From positions 1-64,000 of the forward strand of contig NZ_SEBR01000017.1 in the NCBI RefSeq assembly GCF_004295795.1: a stretch of DNA of 64,000 nucleotides, given 5' to 3'. Below are positions 26,385 through 34,523 of the stretch, one piece after another; position 1 is the stretch's first letter, and each line of letters starts with the position of its first letter. A program made the position numbers and the translations under genes. Below the pieces are notes generated by a model. The model was not told where the DNA came from and did no database searches. It was given only the letters and a program-made list of their open reading frames with translations. The DNA is from Flavobacterium sp. Lineage in GTDB: Bacteria > Bacteroidota > Bacteroidia > Flavobacteriales > Flavobacteriaceae.

Positions 26385-26861
26385 TTATTCACATTCGGTT
26401 TTCACCAAAACGACACTTTTTTCATACTTGACGCCTTTCGGATTCCTGAAAACCATTTTGCCGTTTTTGTCTTCCATGTCGCCCGTTCCCATGAGCAGCG
26501 AATTTCCGCTTTTGAGAAAACGCATTTGCATCGTCGAAGTCGTTCCTTCAGATTGGAAAGTGTAGTCGAATTTTAGTGTATCGCCCGCATATTTTCCCGC
26601 GATTTCACCCGAACTGCTGTCTTTCTCGTAATTCTTGAACCTCAGTTTTCCTTTCACGTAGGCGCCGTTTTGATCCAATGAAAGCGAAATCGTGTCTTTT
26701 GCCTGAACGAATTCGTAACATTCGCTGATGATGGCAGTTTCTGGTTTTTCGACTTCCAGCGTGTCTTTTTCGGAAGTTGTGATTTCAGTTTTTTCGGATT
26801 CTTTTTTGCATCCGGCGAAAGCCAAAATGACTAAGGCGAGTAATGTGATCGATTTGTTCAT
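26385..26861 (-). CDS. Lipoprotein, unknown
   Basis: The 158-residue product has the lipoprotein signal MNKSITLLALVILAFAGC, then a charged linker and a small beta-rich domain with GKLRFKNYEKDSSSGEIAGK and GDTLKFDYTFQSEG, a pattern seen in META/lipocalin-like lipoproteins. It is convergent with the Ntn-hydrolase gene. No partner can be inferred. Confidence 0.78.
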   Translation of the reverse strand: MNKSITLLALVILAFAGCKKESEKTEITTSEKDTLEVEKPETAIISECYEFVQAKDTISLSLDQNGAYVKGKLRFKNYEKDSSSGEIAGKYAGDTLKFDYTFQSEGTTSTMQMRFLKSGNSLLMGTGDMEDKNGKMVFRNPKGVKYEKSVVLVKTECE

Positions 26862-27311
26862 TCGTTGCTGTTTTTAATAAAATTAGCGCTTTCGCGGATA
26901 ATCGTTCACTAATAAAATCACAAATTCCAAATCACAAATTCCAAATTCCAATTTCCAAGCGCACTTTCCAATCCCAATAGCTGTCGAACAAATCCCGAGA
27001 TGCCATAAAAACATTTAACATTTTATACAGATTTTCTGTAACACCTACTTTCGTGTTTTCTGTAGGGATGACAAGTGCCCTTTCCCCTTGGAAAGCAAAG
27101 TTCGGAGTTCCAGGAATACGTCGATTACAGAAAATCTGTAATTTTTGTTAAACGTAGGTTGACCGAGAACGCTAAAAACAATCCCGAATTCCAGTTTCCC
27201 ATAGCTGTCGGGGACAAATTCCAAAATCGCATTTTGCCTCGGAAACATATTGTGAAACCGAATTTCCGACAAGTTACATTTTATGGTATTTTCGCTGCAA
27301 AGACCAAACCG
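26862..27311. other. Intergenic repeat region
   Basis: No gene seen. It holds CAAATTCC-type short repeats at about 26925-26960, degraded CCCGATAGCTATCGGG palindromes near 26975 and 27198, and the MITE-like element at 27014-27151. Confidence 0.7.
27014..27151. repeat. MITE-like element, copy 1 (138 bp, terminal inverted repeats)
   Basis: The left end TTTAACA..TACAGATTTTCTGTA and right end TACAGAAAATCTGTA..TGTTAAA form ~27-base inverted ends. The core contains TAGGGAT and GCCCTTTCCCC. The second copy is at 36624-36759. There is no coding capacity for a transposase. Confidence 0.85.
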
Positions 27312-28739
27312 ATGCAGACATCTGAAAAACTCGACAAGATTTACCATGCGATCAAAGGCCAACTCGAGGAAAACGTTACTTATGTACGAACCGAATCGAA
27401 TTATCACAGAGGCTCTTTCCACAAAATATCCGACGGTAAAAATGTCGATGCCGTTCCCGCCGCGATCCATTGGAAAAATCGGCAGGACAACATCGAAAAT
27501 CTTGGTTTCAGACTCGATGATGCTATTCGTGAATTGAAGAAAACACTGTCCAATCGCGGATTATTGGTACTTTCTTTAAGCCGCGAAAACGGTTTCTCAT
27601 ACGAATTCGCCACAGCCGAAACAATTGTCCAAACGCTGATTTTGGAATTGAAACAAGAATATTCCAGCGGATTCAGCGAGGAAATTGTCGTAACGATCGC
27701 GCCCGATCAAACCCAAGACGAACCCGAAATCGAGGTTTTCAGCAAGTTCACCAGAGCCGATGCAAGTTCGGGCGAATCGGACGTGATGTCGGGCGAACAT
27801 CTTGTCAAATGTCTTTACGATGTTCTCGATCGGAAGTTGACGAAAATCTGGATTTCGGGTGCCGACGCAAAGGTTGAAATCCTCACGATTCCAGCAATTC
27901 CGGGCGTTACCGGATTGTTTGAACCGCAAGAAGACCTCACGCTCGACGCATCTGACCTGAACGGGATTTACGCTTTTCTCGAATCTTTCAGCGAGGCCAA
28001 AATCCAAAAAGGAATCGACATTTTGCTAAAAAATCCCGATTTTACGAAGAAAGCCGAAAAGCGCTATCTGCAGCTCATCAAAAACCGATTGGGCGATCAG
28101 GCCACGCTGTCCGATTTCCCAAAAGCTGCCTTGACACGGACGCAGGTGAATTTGCTCGACGGCGAGCACGTAGGCAAGAATTTCCTCTCCCTTTCGTATT
28201 TCGACGAGCACGAATGCGAACTTTTCGTCGACTTCGTGGGCGCTTTGGTCATGAACCATCTCGATTTGGGCGCTTATCGACAAAAGGCCGAAGCTTGCGA
28301 GAACGACAGCCAACTTTTGGAACTTTACAGCACGTATTGCCATGGTGTCAGAATCGGAATAAAGGCGGAAGCCGAAGCTTTTCCGGGCGGTTGGTTCGGG
28401 AAACTCAGCCTCAAACTGCACGACCATAAAATCCAAAAAGTACTTTTCGAAAAGACGCATTTCACGATGACCGATTCTGACAAACTCAAAGCTTTCCTAT
28501 TTTACCTTACGCTCAATTTTTCGGGCGAATTGTATTTGGATGTTTTCCAGTCGTACTTGCCCGAGTTGACGTCTTTTTTCTGGTTCGCTCCCATCGTTCC
28601 CAGATCGTCTTGGGGCGACACCGACATCGCAATCCCGAAATCGACGCTCCGATTCACGCGAAAAGTTTTTTACCGAGACGGCGACGATGGCCATTGGAAG
28701 CAAACCGATTCGTCCGCACTGCCACTACAATCAAATTGA
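27312..28739 (+). CDS. Unrecognised 475-residue soluble protein
   Basis: The product begins MQTSEKLDKIYHAIKGQLEE, has no signal peptide or helices long enough for a membrane, and is acidic. Two segments look alike in composition, each with an Ile/Leu-rich strand followed by a helix (about 85-150 and 225-300), but I see no motif. A longer frame upstream runs through the MITE-like element, so it is not real. The lipoprotein gene follows 11 bases later; the two may be co-transcribed. Confidence 0.7.
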   Translation: MQTSEKLDKIYHAIKGQLEENVTYVRTESNYHRGSFHKISDGKNVDAVPAAIHWKNRQDNIENLGFRLDDAIRELKKTLSNRGLLVLSLSRENGFSYEFATAETIVQTLILELKQEYSSGFSEEIVVTIAPDQTQDEPEIEVFSKFTRADASSGESDVMSGEHLVKCLYDVLDRKLTKIWISGADAKVEILTIPAIPGVTGLFEPQEDLTLDASDLNGIYAFLESFSEAKIQKGIDILLKNPDFTKKAEKRYLQLIKNRLGDQATLSDFPKAALTRTQVNLLDGEHVGKNFLSLSYFDEHECELFVDFVGALVMNHLDLGAYRQKAEACENDSQLLELYSTYCHGVRIGIKAEAEAFPGGWFGKLSLKLHDHKIQKVLFEKTHFTMTDSDKLKAFLFYLTLNFSGELYLDVFQSYLPELTSFFWFAPIVPRSSWGDTDIAIPKSTLRFTRKVFYRDGDDGHWKQTDSSALPLQSN

Positions 28740-28750
28740 TTCCGATTTTC

Positions 28751-29353
28751 ATGGAACCGAAATTCTTTTTCCTGTTGCCGATTTTCGCTGGGTTTTCGGC
28801 TTGCAACACACCAAAACCTATAACGGAAACTGAGGCAATCGATGAACTGAAGTCAGAACGCCTCATAAATCCGGCAAAAACAGACGCGATTGTCTTGGGC
28901 GACATCAACAAGGACAAGATCATCGATACGGCTTTCGTCTACACGCCTCCAACGCGAAACGATCCGGACGAAGACGGCAAACCAGGTTACACGTTTGGTT
29001 GTGTCGACGACGATTGCTTCAACAAGGTCACTTTTTCGTGCGGCCTTCCGGCAATCCGGATCGAAAACTCGGTTTGGGGAAAAGTCGAAAACGCCGGCGA
29101 TCTCGACAAAGACGGCATTTCAGAAATCTTGTTCGAGCGCGGGTGGTTCATAGGTTCATCGGCAGGACTCGAACTTTACCAGTTCAAGCGCGGCGAATGG
29201 CATTTAGCTTCAAAGATCGTTTTTCGTCCAAATGATGACGAAAGCTTGAAAGATCGCTTGGTAAAAAAACGCGGGAAGTTTTACCTTAAAGGTTACAAGG
29301 CTTTTAACGGCGATGAAGTTGAGGATTTGCAGGAGGTTTTTTTGGTGAAGTAG
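28751..29353 (+). CDS. Lipoprotein with two EF-hand-like calcium loops
   Basis: The 200-residue product has a lipoprotein signal ending FAGFSAC (C18). Two acidic loops fit the Dx[DN]xDG calcium-binding pattern: DINKDKIID at about 50 and DLDKDGISEI at about 114, as in FG-GAP or dockerin-like repeats. The gap between stop and TTGCAG array (29364) is 10 bases. Function unknown; the preceding gene may share its transcript. Confidence 0.75.
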   Translation: MEPKFFFLLPIFAGFSACNTPKPITETEAIDELKSERLINPAKTDAIVLGDINKDKIIDTAFVYTPPTRNDPDEDGKPGYTFGCVDDDCFNKVTFSCGLPAIRIENSVWGKVENAGDLDKDGISEILFERGWFIGSSAGLELYQFKRGEWHLASKIVFRPNDDESLKDRLVKKRGKFYLKGYKAFNGDEVEDLQEVFLVK

Positions 29354-29363
29354 TTTTTGGAGT

Positions 29364-29393
29364 AGCAGTGGCAGTTGCAGAAGCAGTTGCAGA
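29364..29393 (+). repeat. Short TTGCAG-type hexamer array
   Basis: AGCAGTGGCAGTTGCAG AAGCAG TTGCAG, starting 10 bases after the TAG at 29351-29353. Same family as 13263 and 33632. Confidence 0.85.
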
Positions 29394-29436
29394 GAAAGGG
29401 CTTTGACTTGATGCTTTTGTTTGTGTTTGGTCTGGG

Positions 29437-29484
29437 CGAGAAGTCTGTGACTTCTCGAAATGCGTGGCGGAGTCTGTGACTCCG
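29437..29484. repeat. Paired AGTC-TGT-GACT hairpins
   Basis: CGAGAAGTC-TGT-GACTTCTCG (29437-29457) and CGGAGTC-TGT-GACTCCG (29468-29484). Same two-hairpin design as 16755-16803, in reverse order of arm type. Confidence 0.85.
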
Positions 29485-29498
29485 AAAAAAGCAAAGCG

Positions 29499-30030
29499 CC
29501 TTAATTATCTTAACTCTCTTAATGGTTCAAAAAATACGAAGTTAAAACAGTACAGAAGTCGCTGAACGAGAAAAAAAGACCAAGCGACACAAATAACTAG
29601 TTCCTAAAATCATTAAACCAAACCAAAAATAAAATTCGTGAATTGCCCGAGCCAGTTCGAGTTCCTCGGATCATAGCCAACTCAATCCCGAACCGATTCC
29701 CTTACTGAACTTAATGTCCTTAATGGTTCAAAAAAAGAATCACTTCAAGATAGTTAAGAAATTCCCGAAAGTGAAAATCAGTGCATCGCCTAAGCCAGCT
29801 CGAGTTGCTCGGATTTTGGTCCACTCAATCCCAAAACAAATCCCTTAATGAACTTAATGCCCTTAATGGTTCAAAAAAGAAATCACTTCAAGATAGTTAA
29901 GCAAATCCCGAAAGTGAAAATCAGCGCATCGCCTAAGCCAGCTCGAGTTCCTCGGATTTTGGTCAACTCAATCCCAAAACAATTCCTTTGCTAAACTTAA
30001 TGTCCTAAATGGTCCAAAAAAGCGTTTCAC
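29499..30030. repeat. 142-bp tandem repeat with CTTAATG units
   Basis: Units start at 29699, 29842 and about 29984 (the last partial). Each has CTTAATG-type heptamers, GGTTCAAAAAA, CACTTCAAGATAGTTAAG and GCTCGAGTTNCTCGG. A diverged copy precedes them from 29499. This fills most of the 756-base gap; no gene is seen. Confidence 0.88.
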
Positions 30031-30057
30031 GTATTCGTCGTCCAAGAATCCGGACAA

Positions 30058-30089
30058 TAAAAAAGCCGCTCTAATCAAAAAGCGGCTTA
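30058..30089 (-). terminator. Terminator of the 2-oxoamine synthase gene
   Basis: On the minus strand the stem AAGCCGCT/AGCGGCTT with a 10-base loop is followed by a T run, about 20 bases after the stop at 30110. Confidence 0.82.
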
Positions 30090-30109
30090 GTTTATCATTA
30101 TCTCAAAAA

Positions 30110-31378
30110 TTATCGCTCGTCCGATACATCAACAGTATGTTTCTGGGCAAGTTCCAGATATTTCCCACTGACAAGTTTCTCGCGGATAGCATCGAAAGCC
30201 TTCAAGGTTTCCTCGATATCAGACAACGTATGCGACGCCGTCGGAATCATCCTAAGCAAGATAATGCCCTTCGGAATCACCGGATAAACCACGATCGAAA
30301 GGAAAATATTGTAGTTTTCACGCAAGTCGTTCACGAGCATCATCGCCTCCGGGATCGAACCTTCGAGGTAAACCGGAGTGACGCAGGTGTTCGTGTCGCC
30401 AATGTCGAATCCGTGATCTTTCAAGCCGTTTTGCAACGCGTTCACGTTTTCCCACAATTTGTCTTTCAAACCAGGATTGTTTCGCAACATTTCCAAACGT
30501 TTCAAAGCGCCTTTCGTGAAAATCATCGGAAGCGCTTTTGCGAACATCTGCGAACGCAAGTTGTATTTCAGATAGTCGATGATGTCTTTGTCAGCGGCGA
30601 TAAAAGCGCCAATCGACGCCATAGATTTGGCAAAAGTCGAGAAATAAACGTCGATTCCTTCCTGGCAACCCTGCTCCTCGCCCGCTCCGGCGCCTGTTTT
30701 TCCAAGCGTTCCGAAACCGTGCGCATCGTCAACCAAAAGCCTAAAGTTGTATTTCTGCTTCAATTCGACGATTTCCTTGATTTTGCCCTGTTGTCCGCGC
30801 ATCCCAAAAACACCTTCGGTAATCAAAAGAATCCCGCCTCCGGTTTCCTCTGCCATTTTCGTGGCGCGACCCAAATTCTTCTCGATGCTTTCGATGTCGT
30901 TGTGCTTGTAGGTAAAACGCTTGCCCATGTGAAGACGCACGCCGTCAATGATACAGGCATGGGAATCGACGTCGTAAACGATGATGTCGTTTTTCGTCAC
31001 CAAAGCATCGATCGTGGAAACCATTCCCTGATAACCGAAATTGAGCAGATAAGCCGCTTCTTTGTGCACAAAAGCCGCCAATTCGTGCTGCAATTGCTCG
31101 TGAAGATCAGTATGTCCTGACATCATTCGCGCTCCCATCGGATAAGCCGCTCCATATTCCGCAGCCGCCTCGGCATCAGCCTTGCGCACTTCCGGATCGT
31201 TTGCCAATCCCAAATAATCATTGATCGACCAGTTCAGGATTTCTTTTCCGTGAAACTGCATTCTCGGCCCCAATTCTCCTTCGAGTTTCGGAAACACGTA
31301 ATAACCTTCGGCCTGGGACGCCCATTTGCCCAGCGGGCCTTTATTTTTCTGGATTCTTTCGAAAAGATCTTTAACCAT
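30110..31378 (-). CDS. PLP-dependent 2-oxoamine synthase (SPT/cysteate acyltransferase-like)
   Basis: The 422-residue fold-type I PLP enzyme belongs to the alpha-oxoamine synthases, which join an amino acid to an acyl-CoA with loss of CO2. Motifs: NDYLGLANDPEV, GGxxGxR-like GARMMSGHTDLH, DDAHGFGTLGKTG, and the PLP Lys in STFAKSMASIG. In Bacteroidota this branch makes sphingoid bases (serine palmitoyltransferase) or, in gliding genera, capnine-type sulfonolipids from cysteate. Either is plausible here; amino-acid choice cannot be read from sequence. The start at 31378 fits the -7 box. Confidence 0.85.
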   Translation of the reverse strand: MVKDLFERIQKNKGPLGKWASQAEGYYVFPKLEGELGPRMQFHGKEILNWSINDYLGLANDPEVRKADAEAAAEYGAAYPMGARMMSGHTDLHEQLQHELAAFVHKEAAYLLNFGYQGMVSTIDALVTKNDIIVYDVDSHACIIDGVRLHMGKRFTYKHNDIESIEKNLGRATKMAEETGGGILLITEGVFGMRGQQGKIKEIVELKQKYNFRLLVDDAHGFGTLGKTGAGAGEEQGCQEGIDVYFSTFAKSMASIGAFIAADKDIIDYLKYNLRSQMFAKALPMIFTKGALKRLEMLRNNPGLKDKLWENVNALQNGLKDHGFDIGDTNTCVTPVYLEGSIPEAMMLVNDLRENYNIFLSIVVYPVIPKGIILLRMIPTASHTLSDIEETLKAFDAIREKLVSGKYLELAQKHTVDVSDER

Positions 31379-31417
31379 AGTAGTGAAGAGATTAGAACCT
31401 TTTTTGAGGTTCGCGTG

Positions 31418-31425
31418 CAAAAATA
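31418..31425 (-). promoter_or_regulatory. -7 box for the 2-oxoamine synthase gene
   Basis: Minus-strand TATTTTTG, 39 bases before the ATG at 31378. It lies downstream of the alternative ATG at 31435, which it therefore excludes. Confidence 0.5.
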
Positions 31426-31496
31426 AGACTTTCATACCAATCGGGAAACCGATGTTTGATTTTAGCTGATTTTTTTGGGAGCCTTTTTCCGCCTGT

Positions 31497-31608
31497 GCCC
31501 ATTAGTCCTCGCCCCAAAGCCCGTTTTTTGTGGTCGCGCCGCGAGCTTCCTTCGGTCGCTGCGGCGCAACGCAAAAATCAAGGCTTTGTTGCTGTGGGCT
31601 AATCGGGC
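31497..31608. repeat. Long hairpin intergenic element, copy 2
   Basis: Outer inverted arms GCCCATTAG / CTAATCGGGC enclose a large hairpin (31516-31586). AAAGCC-TTTTTTG-GCGCCGC pairs with GCGGCGC-CAAAAA-GGCTTT across a short loop. The remaining 530-base gap (31379-31909) shows no gene. Confidence 0.75.
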
Positions 31609-31909
31609 TGCGTCGGGGCTCGAATTCCGTGAAAGAACATCTTGTCGAAAACGGAGGTTTGTCTGTTCCATTAAATTCCTCCGGAGATATCGGTCAGTAA
31701 TACAATCCTTACAGAAAAAAAAGGCATTGCAAAAAATGTCGTTGTTTCGTTTAACGTTTTCGGGCATCGGTTGAAAAATCCTTAAACAATTGGCCAAATG
31801 TGCCATTTTCTCAAATACAAATCGATTAACGACAAGTATTTATGCCTAACTTTAGCGCTTAAACGCCCGACTTGCTTTTTGGGGAAAGTGACGAGCAAAA
31901 AATGGCGCT

Positions 31910-32359
31910 ATGAAAACCAATCAAACAATAACAAAAATCATCTTTACGGACGACGACGCTGACGACCGCGACTTCTTCAATGAAGCCTTCAGCGAACTCG
32001 ATCTCAAAGGCGAATTGCGAACCTTCAGCGACGGGAAAGAACTCATGGATCATCTAAAAGCATCCGAATTGGTTCCTGACGTAGTTATTCTCGATCTGAA
32101 CATGCCGCGAAAAAGTGGGTTCGAGTGCATCAATGAAATCCGTCAGGACGAGCGTTTCAGCAAGACTTCGATTGCGGTCTATTCCACATCTTCGTCCGAC
32201 AAGGACATCGAGGCCACGTTTAAAAGTGGCGCCAACGTCTACATCAAAAAGCCGAGCGATTACAGCATGCTCAAGAAAATCATCCGCGCCGTACTCGTGA
32301 CAGATTGGAGCAATTACGACAATAGTCCGCATCGCGAAAGTTATTTGCTTCGGCTTTGA
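31910..32359 (+). CDS. Single-domain response regulator
   Basis: The 149-residue CheY-like receiver has the acidic cluster DDDADD (14-19), phospho-acceptor D62 in VVILDLNMP, Ser/Thr in YSTSSSD and Lys in YIKKPSD. There is no output domain, so it must act through protein contact. No kinase gene is adjacent. It resembles the receiver at 51114. The upstream sequence has only a near-match box (TAACTTTA, 31847-31854). Confidence 0.9.
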   Translation: MKTNQTITKIIFTDDDADDRDFFNEAFSELDLKGELRTFSDGKELMDHLKASELVPDVVILDLNMPRKSGFECINEIRQDERFSKTSIAVYSTSSSDKDIEATFKSGANVYIKKPSDYSMLKKIIRAVLVTDWSNYDNSPHRESYLLRL

Positions 32360-32522
32360 GTTTCGACCGGAATCCGGCGATTTATCGATTGGCCAAAACG
32401 ACTTTTTAGCATCGAGTAACTTTTTTGACTTCCAACAAAAACCTCATTTTAAGATTTTTTAACATTTTTGTGTTGAACATAAAGCCGTCGAAAGTTATTT
32501 TTACATCGAACAAAACACGACA

Positions 32523-33626
32523 ATGATGGACAATGCGAAACGGCCGGTTTTCCAAAAACCAAAACCGGATGATTTCTTCATAAAAATGCACAAGGAAGTC
32601 GAGGAAACCGTTCTCAAGGACAACAGTTTTTACTGGCAGAACATCGCAAAGGCGTTCCTGCTTTTGGCCACTTACTTCGCGCTTTACGCGTGTATTCTCT
32701 TTTTTGGAACGAACACTTCGCTGCTCTATTTCTTTTACGTGGCTTTGGGCGTAATGACCACGATGCTCTTCATCAATGCTTTTCACGACGCGGCTCACGG
32801 CGCTTTGTTCAGAAAATCCAAGCACAACCGCGCCTTTATGTATGTTTTGGAACTTTACGGCACGAACAACTGGCTTTGGCAAAAGCGTCACATCGGGCTT
32901 CATCATCCGTTGCCGAACGTTCCCAATTGGGACATCGACATCAAACAAAGCGACATGGTGAGGATTTTTCCAACGAGTCCTTTGCTCAATTTCCACAAAT
33001 ACCAACATTTGTACATGTGGTTCATCTACCCTTTTTACACTTTGAATTGGATGTACGTGCGCGATTTCAAGGACTTTTTCGGAACCAAGGACAATTATGT
33101 GAAGCAGGTCACCAAAATCCCGAAAGCCGAAGTCTATAAACTGTTGATCGCCAAAACTTTCAACTTGATTTACTTATTGGTTGTTCCGATGGTTTTCTTG
33201 CCGCAAGCCTGGTATGTGATCTTCGGAGCCTGGATTTGCTATCACGTTTCGGCGAGTTTGGTGGCCGTAATCGCATTGGTTTCGACCCACGTCGACGAAG
33301 AAGCGGTTTTCCCGATCGCGCCTCAGGACGGAAAAATGCCCACAACCTGGGCCGAGCACCAAATGATAGTAACGAAAGATTTCAGCGCTGACAACCCGAT
33401 CGCGAACTTCATTTACGGAGGATTCACGCACCACGTGGCGCATCATCTTTTTCCGGCAGTCGCGCATACTTATTACCCAAAAATAACTCCGATCATCAGG
33501 AAATATGCCGAAGAATACGATCTCCCTTATACATGTTATCCTTTTACGCACGCGGTTCGATCGCATTTCAGGTTGTTGAAGAACAGCGGGCATGTCGAGA
33601 ATATTCTTCGCACCGGGGAGATTTAG
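32523..33626 (+). CDS. Fatty acid desaturase
   Basis: The 367-residue membrane di-iron enzyme has three His boxes: HDAAH (88-92), HIGLHH (123-128) and HHVAHH near residue 306. It has about four membrane helices. It should place a double bond in an acyl chain or hydroxylate a lipid; the regiochemistry is not predictable. ATG ATG at the 5' end leaves the exact start open by one codon. A TTGCAG array starts 5 bases after its TAG. Confidence 0.88.
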   Translation: MMDNAKRPVFQKPKPDDFFIKMHKEVEETVLKDNSFYWQNIAKAFLLLATYFALYACILFFGTNTSLLYFFYVALGVMTTMLFINAFHDAAHGALFRKSKHNRAFMYVLELYGTNNWLWQKRHIGLHHPLPNVPNWDIDIKQSDMVRIFPTSPLLNFHKYQHLYMWFIYPFYTLNWMYVRDFKDFFGTKDNYVKQVTKIPKAEVYKLLIAKTFNLIYLLVVPMVFLPQAWYVIFGAWICYHVSASLVAVIALVSTHVDEEAVFPIAPQDGKMPTTWAEHQMIVTKDFSADNPIANFIYGGFTHHVAHHLFPAVAHTYYPKITPIIRKYAEEYDLPYTCYPFTHAVRSHFRLLKNSGHVENILRTGEI

Positions 33627-33631
33627 AGAGA

Positions 33632-33680
33632 AGCAGTTGCAGTTGCAGTTGCAGTTGCAGTTGCAGAAGCAGAAGCAGAG
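33632..33680 (+). repeat. TTGCAG hexamer array after the desaturase
   Basis: Five TTGCAG units flanked by AAGCAG variants, starting 5 bases after the TAG at 33624-33626. Confidence 0.92.
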
Positions 33681-33860
33681 GCGAAGTCAGTTAGTCAGGC
33701 AGTTGTTTTGTGAAGATTCCAGAAAAATCCAAGTTATCCGAATGCTAAGCGGAAATTCGTGGAGTTTCAGTTTTCCGCCCATCCGTGCATCCATGGCTAT
33801 AAAATCAGCAAAGACCATCAGCCACGAGGAAAGTCAATCCAAAAACAAAACCAGATAAAA

Positions 33861-34433
33861 ATGAGAATCGTATTCGCCTCGGCCAACAAAAACAAGATTG
33901 CCGAAATCAAATCGATGCTGCCCGAAAACTTCGAAATTTTAGGATTGGAAGACATTGGCTGCACCGAAGAAATCCCGGAAACAGCAGATACGATCGAAGG
34001 AAACGCGATCCTAAAAGCAAATTACGTGACCCAAAAGTACGGCTACGATTGCTTCTCGGACGATTCTGGATTGGAAGTCGACGCGCTTGCCGGTGCGCCC
34101 GGCGTCTACTCGGCTCGATATGCCGGCGAGGCGAAAGATCCAAATGCCAACATGGACAAGCTTTTGTCGGAACTCGATGCAAAGACGAACCGAGGCGCCC
34201 AATTCAAAACCGTGATCTGCCTGAACCTGAACGGCGGGCAGCATCTGTTCGAGGGAATCGTTCGCGGCGAGATCATTTCGGAAAAACGTGGCGATCAGGG
34301 ATTTGGGTATGATCCGATTTTTGTTCCTGTCGGAAAAGACCTCACTTTTGCGCAGATTTCTATGCAGGAAAAAGCTGCCATGAGCCATCGCGCAATCTCA
34401 TTTTCGAAGCTGATTGCGTTTCTGCAAAAATAA
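33861..34433 (+). CDS. rdgB: Non-canonical purine NTP pyrophosphatase (RdgB/HAM1)
   Basis: The 190-residue cytoplasmic housekeeping enzyme hydrolyses (d)ITP and XTP to monophosphates and so keeps hypoxanthine out of DNA. Family motifs: ASANKNKIAEI at the start, FSDDSGLEVDALAGAPGVYSAR split across the metal site, GYDPIF and SHRAISF at the C-terminus. Length is typical. The ATG at 33861 gives the normal N-terminus; the longer upstream frame crosses repeat DNA. Confidence 0.95.
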   Translation: MRIVFASANKNKIAEIKSMLPENFEILGLEDIGCTEEIPETADTIEGNAILKANYVTQKYGYDCFSDDSGLEVDALAGAPGVYSARYAGEAKDPNANMDKLLSELDAKTNRGAQFKTVICLNLNGGQHLFEGIVRGEIISEKRGDQGFGYDPIFVPVGKDLTFAQISMQEKAAMSHRAISFSKLIAFLQK

Positions 34434-34494
34434 CTATCTGATTATCAATTAGAAATAAAACTTAAACATCTTAGGTTTAGCCGTTTATTCCACG

Positions 34495-34502
34495 TACCTT
34501 TG
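34495..34502 (+). promoter_or_regulatory. -7 box for the DEAD-box helicase gene
   Basis: TACCTTTG, 21 bases before the ATG at 34524; no clear TTG upstream. Confidence 0.5.
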
Positions 34503-34523
34503 CGCCCAATTTAAAAAGATATA

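Noticed and set aside
31462..31806. 114-codon minus-strand frame
   Set aside because: It lies across the hairpin element at 31497-31608; the composition follows the repeat.
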